The translations under genes were made by a program, and so were the position numbers. The notes below the pieces were generated by a model. That model saw only the letters and a program-made list of their open reading frames with translations. It had not been told where the DNA came from and ran no database searches. This document shows, piece by piece, positions 33,601 to 51,600 of a stretch of DNA of 64,000 bases (position 1 is its first letter; every line of letters begins with the position of its first letter). Source of the DNA: Pachypanchax playfairii (Eukaryota > Chordata > Actinopteri > Cyprinodontiformes > Aplocheilidae); contig SSNP01000052.1 in NCBI GenBank assembly GCA_006937955.1, positions 41,368 to 105,367 on the forward strand. Direction: 5' to 3'.

Positions 33601-36600
33601 ACATGCTATATACATGCTGTCTACATGCTATATGCTGTCTACATGCTACATGCTGTCTACATGTTGCCTACATGCTGTCTACATGCTATATACATGCTGT
33701 CTACATGTACATGCTTTCTACATGCTACATGCTTTATGCTATATACATGCTGTCTACACGTACATGCTGCCTACATGCTACATGCTTTATGCTATATACA
33801 TGCTGTCTACATGCTACATGCTATATACATGCTGTCTACATTCTACATGCTACATGCTATATGCTGTATACATGCTGTCTACATGCTACATGCTGCATGC
33901 TATATGCTGTATACATGCTGTCTACATGCTACATGCTACATGTTATATACATGCTGTCTACATGCTATATGCTGTCTATATGCTACATGCTGTCTACATG
34001 TTGCCTACATGCTACATGCTATATCCATGCTGTCTACATGCTATATACATGCTCTCTACATGCTACATGCTGTCTACATGCTATATACATGCTGTCTACA
34101 CGTACATTCTGCCTACATGCTACATGCTATATGCTATATACATGCTGTCTACATGCTATATACATGCTATATACATGCTGTCTTCATGTACATGCTGTCT
34201 ACATGCTATATACATGCTGTCTACATGCTGTCTACATGCTATATACATGCTGTCTACATGCTACATGCTATATACATGCTGTCTACATGCTACATGCTAT
34301 ATCCATGCTGTCTACATGCTATATACATGCTCTCTACATGCTACATGCTGTCTACATGCTGCCTACATGCTATATGCTATATACATGCTGTCTACATGCT
34401 ATATACATGCTGTCTACACGTACATGCTGCCTACATGCTACATGCTATATGCTATATACATGCTGTCTACATGCTATATACATGCTGTCTACATGCTGTC
34501 TACATGCTATATACACGCTGTCTATATGCTATATACATGCTGTCTACACGTACATGCTGCCTACATGCTACATGCTTTATGCTATATACATGCTGTCTAC
34601 ACGTACATGCTGCCTACATGCTACATGCTATATGCTATATACATGCTGTCTACATGCTATATACATGCTGTCTACACGTACATGCTGCCTACATGCTACA
34701 TGCTATATGCTATATACATGCTGTCTACATGTACATGCTGCCTACATGCTACATGCTATATACATGCTATATACATGCTGTCTTCATGTACATGCTGTCT
34801 ACATGCTATATACATGCTGTCTACACGTACATGCTGCCTACATGCTACATGCTTTATGCTATATACATGCTGTCTACACGTACATGCTGCCTACATGCTA
34901 CATGCTTTATGCTATATACATGCTGTCTACATGCTACATGCTGTCTACATGCTGTCTACATGCTATATACATGCTGTCTACATGCTGTCTACATGCTACA
35001 TGCTATATGCTATATACATGCTGCCTACATGCTATATGCTATATACATGCTGTCTACATGCTATATACATGCTGTCTACACGTACATGCTGCCTACATGC
35101 TACATGCTATATGCTATATACATGCTGTCTACATGCTGTATACATGCTGTCTACATGCTACATGCTGTCTACACGTACATGCTGCCTACATGCTACATGC
35201 TATATACATGCTGCCTACATGCTATATGCTATATACATGCTGTCTACATGCTATATACATGCTGTCTACACGTACATGCTGCCTACATGCTACATGCTAT
35301 ATGCTATATACATGCTGTCTACATGCTACATGCTGTCTACACGTACATGCTGCCTACATGCTACATGCTATATACATGCTGCCTACATGCTATATGCTAT
35401 ATACATGCTGTCTTCATGTACATGCTGCCTACATGCTATATACATGCTGTCTACATGCTATCTACATGCTATATACATGCTATATACATGCTGTCTTCAT
35501 TCTACATGCTACATGCTATATGCTGTATACATGCTGTCTACATGCTACATGCTGCATGCTATATGCTATATACATGCTGTCTACATGCTATATACATGCT
35601 GTCTACACGTACATGCTGCCTACATGCTACATGCTATATGCTATATACATGCTTTCTACATGCTACATGCTATATGCTGTATACATGCTGTCTACATGCT
35701 ACATGCTGTCTACACGTACATGCTGCCTACATGCTACATGCTATATGCTATATACATGCTGTCTACATGCTATATACATGCTGTCTACACGTACATGCTG
35801 TCTACATGCTACATGCTATATACATGCTTTCTACATGCTACATGCTATATGCTGTATACATGCTGTCTACATGCTACATGCTGTCTACATGCTACATGCT
35901 ATATACATGCTGTCTACATGTTACATGCTGTCTACATGCTATATACATGCTGTCTACATGCTACATGCTGTCTACATGCTACATGCTATATGCTATATAC
36001 ATGCTGTCTTCATGTACATGCTGCCTACATGCTATATACATGCTGTCTACATGCTATCTACATGCTATATACATGCTATATACATGCTGTCTTCATGTAC
36101 ATGCTGTCTACATGCTATATACATGCTGTCTACATGCTGTCTACATGCTATATACACGCTGTCTACATGCTACATGCTGTCTACATGCTGTCTACATGCT
36201 ATATACATGCTGTCTACATGCTGCCTACATGCTATATACATGCTGTCTACATGCTATCTACATGCTATATACATGCTATATACATGCTGTCTTCATGTAC
36301 ATGCTGTCTACATGCTACATGCTTTATGCTATATACATGCTGTCTACATGCTGTCTACATGCTATATACATGCTGTCTACATGCTACATGCTGTCTACAT
36401 GCTGTCTACGTGCTATATACATGCTGTCTACATGCTACATGCTATATACATGCTGTCTACATTCTACATGCTGCATGCTATATGCTGTATACATGCTGTC
36501 TACATGCTACATGCTACATGTTATATACATGCTGTCTACATGCTATATGCTATATACATGCTGTCTACATGCTATATACATGCTGTCTACACGTACATGC

Positions 36601-39600
36601 TGCCTACATGCTACATGCTATATGCTATATACATGCTGTCTACACGTACATGCTGCCTACATGCTACATGCTATATACATGCTGCCTACATCTAGATGCT
36701 ATATACATGCTGTCTACATGCTATATACATGCTGTCTACATGCTGCTACATGCTATATACATGCTGTCTACATGCTACATGCTATATACATGCTGTCTAC
36801 ATGCTGTCTACATGCTATATACATGCTGTCTACATGCTACATGCTGTCTACATGCTGTCTACATGCTATATACATGCTGTCTACATGCTACATGCTATAT
36901 ACATGCTGTCTACATGCTACATGCTACATGCTATATGCTGTATACATGCTGTCTACATGCTACATGCTACATGTTATATACATGCTGTCTACATGCTGTC
37001 TACATGCTATATACATGCTGTCTACATGCTGTCTACATGCTACATGCTATATGCTATATACATGCTGTCTTCATGTACATGCTGCCTACATGCTATATAC
37101 ATGCTGTCTACATGCTATCTACATGCTATATACATGCTATATACATGCTGTCTTCATGTACATGCTGTCTACATGCTATATACACGCTGTCTACATGCTA
37201 TATACATGCTGTCTACATGCTATAAACATGTTGTCTACATGCTACATGCTATATACATGCTGTCTACATGCTATATGCTGTCTACATGCTACATGCTGTC
37301 TACATGTTGCCTACATGCTGTCTACATGCTATATACATGCTGTCTACATGCTACATGCTATATACATGCTGTCTACATTCTACATGCTACATGCTATATG
37401 CTATATACATGCTGTCTACACGTACATGCTGCCTACATGCTACATGCTTTATGCTATATACATGCTGTCTACATGCTACATGCTATATACATGCTTTCTA
37501 CATGCTATATGCTGTATACATGCTGGCTACATGCTATATACATGCTTTCTACATGCTACATGCTATATGCTGTATACATGCTGTCTACATGCTACATGCT
37601 GCATGCTATATGCTGTATACATGCTGTCTACATGCTACATGCTACATGTTATATACATGCTGTCTACATGCTATATACATGCTGTCTACATGCTATAAAC
37701 ATGTTGTCTACATGCTACATGCTATATACATGCTGTCTACATGCTACATGCTATATACATGCTGTCTACATGCTACATGCTATATACATGCTGTCTACAT
37801 GCTATATACATGCTGTCTACATGCTGTCTACATGCTATATACATGCTGTCTACATGCTGTCTACATGCTATATACATGCTGTCTACGTGCTACATGCTAC
37901 ATGCTATATACATGCTGTCTACATGCTGTCTACATGCTATATACACGCTGTCTACATGCTATATACATGCTGTCTACATGCTATATGCTGTCTACATGCT
38001 ACATGCTGTATACATGCTGTCTACATGCTGTCTACATGCTATATACATGCTGTCTACATGCTACATGCTGTCTACATGCTGTCTACATGCTATATACATG
38101 CTGTCTACATGCTGTCTACATGCTACATGCTATATGCTATATACATGCTGTCTACATGCTATATACATGCTGTCTACATGCTGTCTACATGCTATATACA
38201 TGCTGTCTACGTGCTACATGCTACATGCTATATACATGCTGTCTACATGCTATATGCTATATACATGCTGTCTACATTCTACATGCTACATGCTATATGC
38301 TATATACATGCTGTCTACATGCTACATGCTGTCTACATGCTGTCTACATGCTATATACATGCTGTCTACATGCTGTCTACATGCTACATGCTATATACAT
38401 GCTGTCTACATGCTACATGCTATATACATGCTGTCTACATGCTGTCTACATGCTATATACATGCTGTCTACATGCTACATGCTATATGCTATATACATGC
38501 TGTCTACATGCTATATACATGCTGTCTACATGCTGTCTACATGCTATATACATGCTGTCTACGTGCTACATGCTACATGCTATATACATGCTTCTACATG
38601 CTATATGCTGTATACATGCTGTCTACATGCTACATGCTGCATGCTATATGCTGTATACATGCTGTCTACATGCTACATGCTACATGTTATATACATGCTG
38701 TCTACATGCTATATGCTGTCTATATGCTACATGCTGTCTACATGCTACATGCTATATGCTATATACATGCTGTCTTCATGTACATGCTGCCTACATGCTA
38801 TATACATGCTCTCTACATGCTACATGCTGTCTACATGCTATATACATGCTATCTACATGCTACATGCTATATACATGCTGTCTACATGCTACATGCTATA
38901 TACATGCTGTCTACATGCTGTCTACATGCTATATACATGCTGTCTACATGCTATATGCTGTCTATATGCTACATGCTGTCTACATGTTGCCTACATGCTG
39001 TCTACATGCTATATACATGCTGTCTACATGCTACATGCTATATACATGCTGTCTACATGCTACATGCTATATACATGCTGTCTACATTCTACATGCTACA
39101 TGCTATATGCTATATACATGCTGTCTACATGCTATATGCTGTCTATATGCTACATGCTGTCTACATGTTGCCTACATGCTATCTACATGCTATATACATG
39201 CTGTCTTCATGTACATGCTGTCTACATGCTATATACATGCTGTCTACATGCTACATGCTGTCTACATGCTGTCTACATGCTATATACATGCTGTCTACAT
39301 GCTGTCTACATGCTACATGCTATATGCTATATACATGCTGTCTACATGCTATATACATGCTGTCTACATGCTGTCTACATGCTATATACATGCTGTCTAC
39401 ATGCTGTCTACATGCTATATACATGCTGTCTACGTGCTACATGCTATATCCATGCTGTCTACATGCTATATACATGCTGTCTACATGCTGTCTACATGCT
39501 ACATGCTATATGCTATATACATGCTGTCTACATGCTATATACATGCTGTCTACACGTACATGCTGCCTACATGCTACATGCTTTATGCTATATACATGCT

Positions 39601-42600
39601 GTCTACATGCTACATGCTGTCTACATGCTATATACATTCTGTCTACATGCTACATGCTATATACATGCTTTCTACATGCTACATGCTATATGCTGTATAC
39701 ATGCTGTCTACATGCTACATGCTGTCTACACGTACATGCTGCCTACATGCTACATGCTTTATGCTATATACATGCTGTCTACACCTACATGCTGCCTACA
39801 TGCTACATGCTTTATGCTATATACATGCTGTCTACATGCTACATGCTATATACATGCTCTCTACATGCTACATGCTGTCTACATGCTATATACATGCTAT
39901 CTACATGCTACATGCTGTCTACATGCTGTCTACATGCTATATACATGCTGTCTACATGCTGTCTACATGCTATATACATGCTGTCTACGTGCTACATGCT
40001 ACATGCTATATACATGCTGTCTACATGCTACATGCTGTCTACATGCTGTCTACATGCTATATACATGCTGTCTACATGCTGTCTACATGCTACATGCTAC
40101 ATGCTATATACATGCTGTCTACGTGCTACTCTACATGCTATATACATGCTGTCTACATGCTATATGCTGTCTATATGCTACATGCTGTCTACATGTTGCC
40201 TACATGCTGTCTACATGCTATATACATGCTGTCTACACGTACATGCTGCCTACATGCTACATGCTATATGCTATATACATGCTGTCTACATGCTATATAC
40301 ATGCTGTCTACATGCTGTCTACATGCTATATACACGCTGTCTACATGCTATATACATGCTGTCTACATGCTATAAACATGTTGTCTACATGCTACATGCT
40401 ATATACATGCTGTCTACACGTACATGCTGCCTACTTGCTACATGCTATATGCTATATACATGCTGTCTACATGCTATATACATGCTGTCTACACGCTGTC
40501 TACATGCTACATGCTATATGCTATATACATGCTGTCTACATGCTACATGCTACATGCTATATACATGCTGTCTACATGCTATATGCTGTCTATATGCTAC
40601 ATGCTGTCTACATGCTGTCTACATGCTATATACATGCTGTCTACATGCTGTCTACATGCTACATGCTTATGCTATATACATGCTGTCTACATGCTACATG
40701 CTGTCTACATGCTACATGCTATATACATGCTGTCTACATGCTATATACATGCTGTCTACACGTACATGCTGCCTACATGCTACATGCTATATGCTATATA
40801 CATGCTGTCTACACGTACATGCTGCCTACATGCTACATGCTTTATGCTATATACATGCTGTCTACACGTACATGCTGCCTACATGCTACATGCTATATAC
40901 ATGCTGTCTACATGCTACATGCTGTCTACATGCTATCTACATGCTATATACATGCTATATACATGCTGTCTACATGCTACATGCTATATGCTATCTACAT
41001 GCTGTCTACATGCTATATACATGCTGTCTACGTGCTACATGCTACATGCTATATACATGCTGTCTACATGCTATATGCTGTCTACATGCTACATGCTATA
41101 TACATGCTGTCTACAGGCTACATGCTATATACATGCTGTCTACATGCTGTCTACATGCTATATACATGCTGTCTACATGCTACATGCTGTCTACATGCTG
41201 TCTACATGCTATATACATGCTGTCTACACGTACATGCTGCCTACATGCTACATGCTATATGCTATATACATGCTGTCTACACGTACATGCTGCCTACATG
41301 CTACATGCTATATACATGCTGTCTATATGCTACATGCTGCCTACATGCTACATGCTATATGCTATATACATGCTGTCTACATGCTACATGCTATATACAT
41401 GCTGTCTACATGCTATATGCTGTCTATATGCTACATGCTGTCTACATGTTGCCTACATGCTGTCTACATGCTATATACATGCTGTCTACATGCTACATGC
41501 TATATACATGCTGTCTACATTCTACATGCTACATGCTATATGCTATATACATGCTGTCTACACGTACATGCTGCCTACATGCTACATGCTATATGCTATA
41601 TACATGCTGTCTACATGTACATGCTGCCTACATGCTACATGCTATATACATGCTGTCTATATGCTACATGCTGTCTACATGCTACATGCTATATGCTATA
41701 TACATGCTGTCTTCATGTACATGCTGCCTACATGCTATATACATGCTGTCTACATGCTATATGCTGTCTACATGCTACATGCTGTCTACATGTTGCCTAC
41801 ATGCTGTCTACATGCTATATACACGCTGTCTACATGCTATATACATGCTGTCTACATGCTATAAACATGTTGTCTACATGCTACATGCTATATACATGCT
41901 GTCTACATGCTACATGCTATATACATGCTGTCTACATGCTATCTACATGCTATATACATGCTATATACATGCTGTCTTCATGTACATGCTGTCTACATGC
42001 TATATACATGCTGTCTACATGCTGTCTACATGCTATATACACGCTGTCTACATGCTATATACATGCTGTCTACACGTACATGCTGCCTACATGCTACATG
42101 CTATATGCTATATACATGCTGTCTACATGTACATGCTGCCTACATGCTACATGCTATATACATGCTGTCTATATGCTACATGCTGTCTACATGCTACATG
42201 CTATATGCTATATACATGCTGTCTACACGTACATGCTGCCTACATGCTACATGCTATATGCTATATACATGCTGTCTACATGTACATGCTGCCTACATGC
42301 TACATGCTATATACATGCTGTCTATATGCTACATGCTGTCTACATGCTATATACATGCTGTATACATGCTGGCTACATGCTATATACATGCTGTCTACAT
42401 GCTGTCTACATGCTATATACATGCTGTCTACGTGCTACATGCTACATGCTATATACATGCTGTCTACATGCTACATGCTGTCTACATGCTGTCTACATGC
42501 TATATACATGCTGTCTACATGCTGTCTACATGCTACATGCTATATGCTATATACATGCTGTCTACATGCTATATACATGCTGTCTACATGCTATATACAT

Positions 42601-45600
42601 GCTGTCTACGTGCTACATGCTACATGCTGTCTACATGCTATATACATGCTATCTACGTGCTATATACATGCTGTCTACATGCTACATGCTATATACATGC
42701 TGTCTACATTCTACATGCTACATGCTATATGCTGTATACATGCTGTCTACATGCTACATGCTGCATGCTATATGCTGTATACATGCTGTCTACATGCTAC
42801 ATGCTATATACATGCTGCCTACATGCTGTCTACGTGCTATATACATGCTGTCTACATGCTACATGCTATATACATGCTGTCTACATTCTACATGCTACAT
42901 GCTATATGCTATATACATGCTGTCTTCATGTACATGCTGCCTACATGCTATATACATGCTGTCTACATGCTATCTACATGCTATATACATGCTGTCTACA
43001 CGTACATGCTGCCTACATGCTACATGCTATATGCTATATACATGCTGTCTACATGCTATATACATGCTGTCTACACGTACATGCTGCCTACATGCTACAT
43101 GCTATATGCTATATACATGCTGTCTACATGTACATGCTGCCTACATGCTATATACATGCTGCCTACATGCTACATGCTATATGCTATATACATGCTGTCT
43201 ACATGCTATATACATGCTGTCTACACGTACATGCTGCCTACATGCTACATGCTATATGCTATATACATGCTGTCTACATGTACATGCTGCCTACATGCTA
43301 CATGCTATATACATGCTGTCTACACGTACATGCTGCCTACATGCTACATGCTTTATGCTATATACATGCTGTCTACATGCTACATGCTATATACATGCTG
43401 TCTACATGCTGCTACATGCTATATACATGCTGTCTACATGCTATATGCTGTCTACATGCTACATGCTGTCTACATGTTGCCTACATGCTGTCTACATGCT
43501 ATATACATGCTGTCTACATGCTACATGCTATATCCATGCTGTCTACATGCTATATACATGCTCACTACATGCTATATACATGCTGTCTACACGTACATGC
43601 TGCCTACATGCTACATGCTATATGCTATATACATGCTGTCTACACGTACATGCTGCCTACATGCTACATGCTGCATGCTATATGCTGTATACATGCTGTC
43701 TACATGCTACATGCTGCATGCTATATGCTGTATACATGCTGTCTACATGTTGCCTACATGCTGTCTACGTGCTATATACATGCTGTCTACATGCTACATG
43801 CTATATACATGCTGTCTACACGTACATGCTGCCTACATGCTACATGCTATATGCTATATACATGCTGTCTACACGTACATGCTGCCTACATGCTACATGC
43901 TTTATGCTATATACATGCTGTCTACATGCTATCTACATGCTATATACATGCTATATACATGCTGTCTTCATGTACATGCTGTCTACATGCTATATACATG
44001 CTGTCTACATGCTGTCTACATGCTATATACACGCTGTCTACATGCTATATACATGCTACATGCTATATGCTATATACATGCTGTCTACATGCTATATACA
44101 TGCTGTCTACATGCTATCTACATGCTATATACATGCTATATACATGCTGTCTTCATGTACATGCTGTCTACATGCTATATGCTATATACATGCTGTCTAC
44201 ACGTACATGCTGCCTACATGCTACATGCTTTATGCTATATACATGCTGTCTACACGTACATGCTGCCTACATGCTACATGCTGTCTACATGTTGCCTACA
44301 TGCTGTCTACGTGCTATATACATGCTGTCTACATGCTACATGCTATATACATGCTGTCTACATGCTGTCTACATGCTACATGCTATATGCTATATACATG
44401 CTGCCTACATGCTATATACATGCTGTCTACATGCTATCTACATGCTATATACATGCTATATACATGCTGTCTTCATGTACATGCTGTCTACATGCTATAT
44501 ACATGCTGTCTACATGCTGTCTACATGCTATATACATGCTGTCTACATGCTGTCTACATGCTATATACATGCTGTCTACGTCTACATGCTACATGCTATA
44601 TACATGCTGTCTACATGTTACATGCTGTCTACATGCTATATACATGCTGTCTACACGTACATGCTGCCTACATGCTACATGCTATATGCTGTATACATGC
44701 TGTCTACATGCTACATGCTGTCTACATGCTACATGCTATATACATGCTGTCTACACGTACATGCTGCCTACATGCTACATGCTTTATGCTATATACATGC
44801 TGTCTACATGCTACATGCTATATACATGCTTTCTACATGCTATATGCTATATACATGCTGTCTACATGCTACATGCTGTCTACATGCTACATGCTATATA
44901 CATGCTGTCTACATGTTACATGCTGTCTACATGCTATATACATGCTGTCTACGTGCTACATGCTACATGCTATATACATGCTGTCTACATGCTATAAACA
45001 TGTTGTCTACATGCTACATGCTATATACATGCTGTCTACATGCTATATGCTATATACATGCTGTCTACATGCTATATACATGCTGTCTACACGTACATGC
45101 TGCCTACATGCTACATGCTATATGCTATATACATGCTGTCTACATGTACATGCTGCCTACATGCTACATGCTATATACATGCTGTCTATATGCTACATGC
45201 TGTCTACATGCTATATACATGCTGTCTACACGTACATGCTGCCTACATGCTACATGCTATATGCTATATACATGCTGTCTACATGTACATGCTGCCTACA
45301 TGCTACATGCTATATACATGCTTTCTACATGCTATATGCTGTATACATGCTGTCTACATGCTACATGCTATATACATGCTTTCTACATGCTACATGCTAT
45401 ATGCTATATACATGCTGTCTACACGTACATGCTGCCTACATGCTACATGCTATATGCTATATACATGCTGTCTACATGCTATATACATGCTGTCTACATG
45501 CTGTCTACATGCTATATACATGCTGTCTACGTGCTACATGCTACATGCTATATACATGCTGTCTACATGTTACATGCTGTCTACATGCTATATACATGCT

Positions 45601-48600
45601 GTCTACACGTACATGCTGCCTACATGCTACATGCTATATGCTATATACATGCTGTCTACATGCTATATACATGCTGTCTACATGCTACATGCTGTCTACA
45701 CGTACATGCTGCCTACATGCTACATGCTATATACATGCTGCCTACATGCTATATGCTATATACATGCTGTCTACATGCTACATGCTGTCTACATGCTATA
45801 TACATGCTGTCTACACGTACATGCTGCCTACATGCTACATGCTATATGCTATATACATGCTTTCTACATGCTACATGCTATATGCTGTATACATGCTGTC
45901 TACATGCTACATGCTGTCTACACGTACATGCTGCCTACATGCTACATGCTATATGCTATATACATGCTGTCTACATGCTATATACATGCTGTCTACACGT
46001 ACATGCTGCCTACATGCTACATGCTTTATGCTATATACATGCTGTCTACACGTACATGCTGCCTACATGCTACATGCTATATACATGCTGCCTACATGCT
46101 ATATGCTATATACACGCTGTCTACATGCTATATACATGCTGTCTACATGCTATAAACATGTTGTCTACATGCTACATGCTATATACATGCTGTCTACATG
46201 CTACATGCTATATGCTGTATACATGCTGTCTACATGCTACATGCTGTCTACACGTACATGCTGCCTACATGCTACATGCTATATACATGCTGCCTACATG
46301 CTATATGCTATATACATGCTGTCTACATGCTATATACATGCTGTCTACATGCTGTCTACATGCTATATACACGCTGTCTACATGCTATATACATGCTGTC
46401 TACATGCTATAAACATGTTGTCTACATGCTACATGCTATATACATGCTGTCTACATGTTACATGCTGTCTACATGCTATATACATGCTGTCTACACGTAC
46501 ATGCTGCCTACATGCTACATGCTTTATGCTATATACATGCTGTCTACATGCTACATGCTGTCTACACGTACATGCTGCCTACATGCTACATGCTATATAC
46601 ATGCTGCCTACATGCTATATGCTATATACATGCTGTCTACATGCTATATACATGCTGTCTACACGTACATGCTGCCTACATGCTACATGCTATATGCTAT
46701 ATACATGCTGTCTACACGTACATGCTGCCTACATGCTACATGCTTTATGCTATATACATGCTGTCTACATGCTGTCTACATGCTATATACATGCTGTCTA
46801 CATGCTGTCTACATGCTATATACATGCTGTCTACGTGCTACATGCTACATGCTATATACATGCTGTCTACATGCTATATGCTGTCTACATGCTACATGCT
46901 ATATGCTGTATACATGCTGTCTACATGCTACATGCTGTCTACACGTACATGCTGCCTACATGCTACATGCTATATACATGCTGCCTACATGCTATATGCT
47001 ATATACATGCTGTCTACATGCTATATGCTGTATACATGCTATATACATGCTACATGCTATATACATGCTGTCTACATGCTGTCTACATGCTATATACATG
47101 CTGTCTACGTGCTACATGCTACATGCTATATACATGCTGTCTACATGCTATATACATGCTCTCTACATGCTATATACATGCTGTCTACATGCTATATACA
47201 TGCTGTCTACATGCTGTCTACATGCTATATACACGCTGTCTACATGCTATATACATGCTGTCTACACGTACATGCTGCCTACATGCTACATGCTATATGC
47301 TATATACATGCTGTCTACATGTACATGCTGTCTACATGCTATATACATGCTATCTACATGCTACATGCTATATACATGCTGTCTACATGCTGTCTACATG
47401 CTATATACACGCTGTCTACATGCTATATACATGCTGTCTACATGCTATCTACATGCTATATACATGCTATATACATGCTGTCTTCATGTACATGCTGCCT
47501 ACATGCTATATACATGCTGTCTACGTGCTACATGCTACATGCTATATACATGCTGTCTACATGCTATATGCTGTCTACATGCTACATGCTATATACATGC
47601 TGCCTACATGCTATATGCTATATACATGCTGTCTACATGCTATATACATGCTGTCTACACGTACATGCTGCCTACATGCTACATGCTTTATGCTATATAC
47701 ATGCTGTCTACATGCTACATGCTATATACATGCTTTCTACATGCTACATGCTATATACATGCTGTCTACATGCTGTCTACATGCTATATACATGCTGTCT
47801 ACATGCTGTCTACATGCTATATACACGCTGTCTACATGCTATATACATGCTGTCTACATGCTATAAACATGTTGTCTACATGCTACATGCTATATACATG
47901 CTGTCTACATGCTACATGCTATATACATGCTTTCTACATGCTATATGCTGTATACATGCTGTCTACATGCTACATGCTATATACATGCTGCCTACATGCT
48001 ATATGCTATATACATGCTGTCTACATGCTATATACATGCTGTCTACACGTACATGCTGCCTACATGCTACATGCTTTATGCTATATACATGCTGTCTACA
48101 TGCTACATGCTATCTACATGCTACATGCTATATACATGCTGTCTACATGCTGTCTACATGCTATATACATGCTGTCTACATGCTATATACATGCTGTCTA
48201 CACGTACATGCTGCCTACATGCTACATGCTTTATGCTATATACATGCTGTCTACACGTACATGCTGCCTACATGCTACATGCTTCATGCTATATACATGC
48301 TGTCTACATGCTATATGCTATATACATGCTTTCTACATGCTATATGCTGTATACATGCTGTCTACATGCTACATGCTACATGCTATATACATGCTGTCTA
48401 CATGCTATATGCTGTCTACATGCTACATGCTACATGCTATATACATGCTGTCTCCATGCTATATACATGCTGTCTACACGTACATGCTGCCTACATGCTA
48501 CATGCTTTATGCTATATACATGCTGTCTACACGTACATGCTGCCTACATGCTACATGCTTTATGCTATATACATGCTGTCTACATGCTACATGCTATATA

Positions 48601-51600
48601 CATGCTTTCTACATGCTATATGCTGTATACATGCTGTCTACATGCTACATGCTGTCTACACGTACATGCTGCCTACATGCTACATGCTATATGCTATATA
48701 CATGCTGTCTACATGCTATATACATGCTGTCTACACGTACATGCTGCCTACATGCTACATGCTTTATGCTATATACATGCTGTCTACACGTACATGCTGC
48801 CTACATGCTACATGCTATATACATGCTGTCTACATGTACATGCTGTCTACATGCTATATACATTCTGTCTACATGCTATATACATGCTTTCTACATGCTA
48901 CATGCTATATACATGCTGTCTACATGCTACATGCTATATGCTATATACATGCTGTCTACATGCTATATACATGCTGTCTACATGCTGTCTACATGCTATA
49001 TACATGCTGTCTACATGCTACATGCTGTCTACACGTACATGCTGCCTACATGCTACATGCTATATACATGCTGCCTACATGCTATATGCTATATACATGC
49101 TGTCTACATGCTATATACATGCTGTCTACACGTACATGCTGCCTACATGCTACATGCTTTATGCTATATACATGCTGTCTACATGCTACATGCTGTCTAC
49201 ATGCTACATGCTATATACATGCTGTCTACATGTTACATGCTGTCTACATGCTATATACATGCTGTCTACACGTACATGCTGCCTACATGCTACATGCTAT
49301 ATGCTATATACATGCTGTCTACATGCTATATACATGCTGTCTACACGTACATGCTGCCTACATGCTACATGCTTTATGCTATATACATGCTGTCTACATG
49401 CTACATGCTGTCTACATGCTACATGCTATATACATGCTGTCTACATGCTACATGCTGCATGCTATATGCTGTATACATGCTGTCTACATGCTACATGCTA
49501 CATGTTATATACATGCTGTCTACATGCTACATGCTGTCTACACGTACATGCTGCCTACATGCTACATGCTATATGCTATATACATGCTGTCTACATGCTA
49601 TATACATGCTGTCTACACGTACATGCTGCCTACATGCTACATGCTTTATGCTATATACATGCTGTCTACATGCTACATGCTATATACATGCTTTCTACAT
49701 GCTATATGCTGTATACATGCTGTCTACATCTACATGCTATATACATGCTATATACATGCTGTCTTCATGTACATGCTGTCTACATGCTATATACATGCTG
49801 TCTACATGCTGCTACATGCTATATACATGCTTTCTACATGCTACATGCTATATGCTGTATACATGCTGTCTACATGCTACATGCTGTCTACACGTACATG
49901 CTGCCTACATGCTACATGCTATATACATGCTGCCTACATGCTATATGCTATATACATGCTGCCTACATGCTACATGCTATATGCTATATACATGCTGTCT
50001 ACATGCTATATACATGCTGTCTACACGTACATGCTGCCTACATGCTACATGCTATATGCTATATACATGCTGTCTACATGCTACATGCTATATGCTGTAT
50101 ACATGCTGTCTACATGCTACATGCTGCCTACATGCTACATGCTATATGCTGTATACATGCTGGCTACATGCTATATACATGCTGTCTACACGTACATGCT
50201 GCCTACATGCTACATGCTATATACATGCTGCCTACATGCTATATGCTATATACATGCTGTCTACATGCTATATACATGCTGTCTACACGTACATGCTGCC
50301 TACATGCTACATGCTATATGCTATATACATGCTGTCTACATGCTACATGCTGTCTACACGTACATGCTGCCTACATGCTACATGCTATATACATGCTGCC
50401 TACATGCTATATGCTATTACATGCTGTCTACATGCTATATACATGCTGTCTACACGTACATGCTGCCTACATGCTACATGCTATATGCTATATACATGCT
50501 GTCTACATGCTACATGCTATATACATGCTTTCTACATGCTACATGCTATATGCTATATACATGCTGTCTACATGCTATATACATGCTGTCTACACGTACA
50601 TGCTGCCTACATGCTACATGCTTTATGCTATATACATGCTGTCTACACGTACATGCTGCCTACATGCTACATGCTTTATGCATGCTGCCTACATGCTACA
50701 TGCTATATGCTATATACATGCTGTCTACATCTACATGCTGTCTACATGCTGTCTACATGCTATATACATGCTGTCTACATGCTGTCTACATGCTACATGC
50801 TATATGCTGTATACATGCTGTCTACATGCTACATGCTGTCTACACGTACATGCTGCCTACATGCTACATGCTATATACATGCTGCCTACATGCTATATGC
50901 TATATACATGCTGTCTACATGCTATATACATGCTGTCTACACGTACATGCTGCCTACATGCTACATGCTTTATGCTATATACATGCTGTCTACACGTACA
51001 TGCTGCCTACATGCTACATGCTTTATGCTATATACATGCTGTCTACATGCTACATGCTATATACATGCTTTCTACATGCTATATGCTGTATACATGCTGG
51101 CTACATGCTATATACATGCTTTCTACATGCTACATGCTATATGCTGTATACATGCTGGCTACATGCTATATACATGCTGTCTACACGTACATGCTGCCTA
51201 CATGCTACATGCTTTATGCTATATACATGCTGTCTACACGTACATGCTGCCTACATGCTACATGCTATATGCTATATACATGCTGTCTACATGTACATGC
51301 TGCCTACATGCTACATGCTATATACATGCTGTCTATGTTACATGCTGTCTACATGCTATATACATGCTGTCTACACGTACATGCTGCCTACATGCTACAT
51401 GCTATATGCTATATACATGCTGTCTACATGTACATGCTGCCTACATGCTACATGCTATATACATGCTGCCTACATGCTATATGCTATATACATGCTGTCT
51501 ACATGCTATATACATGCTGTCTACACGTACATGCTGCCTACATGCTACATGCTATATGCTATATACATGCTGTCTACATGCTATATACATGCTGTCTACA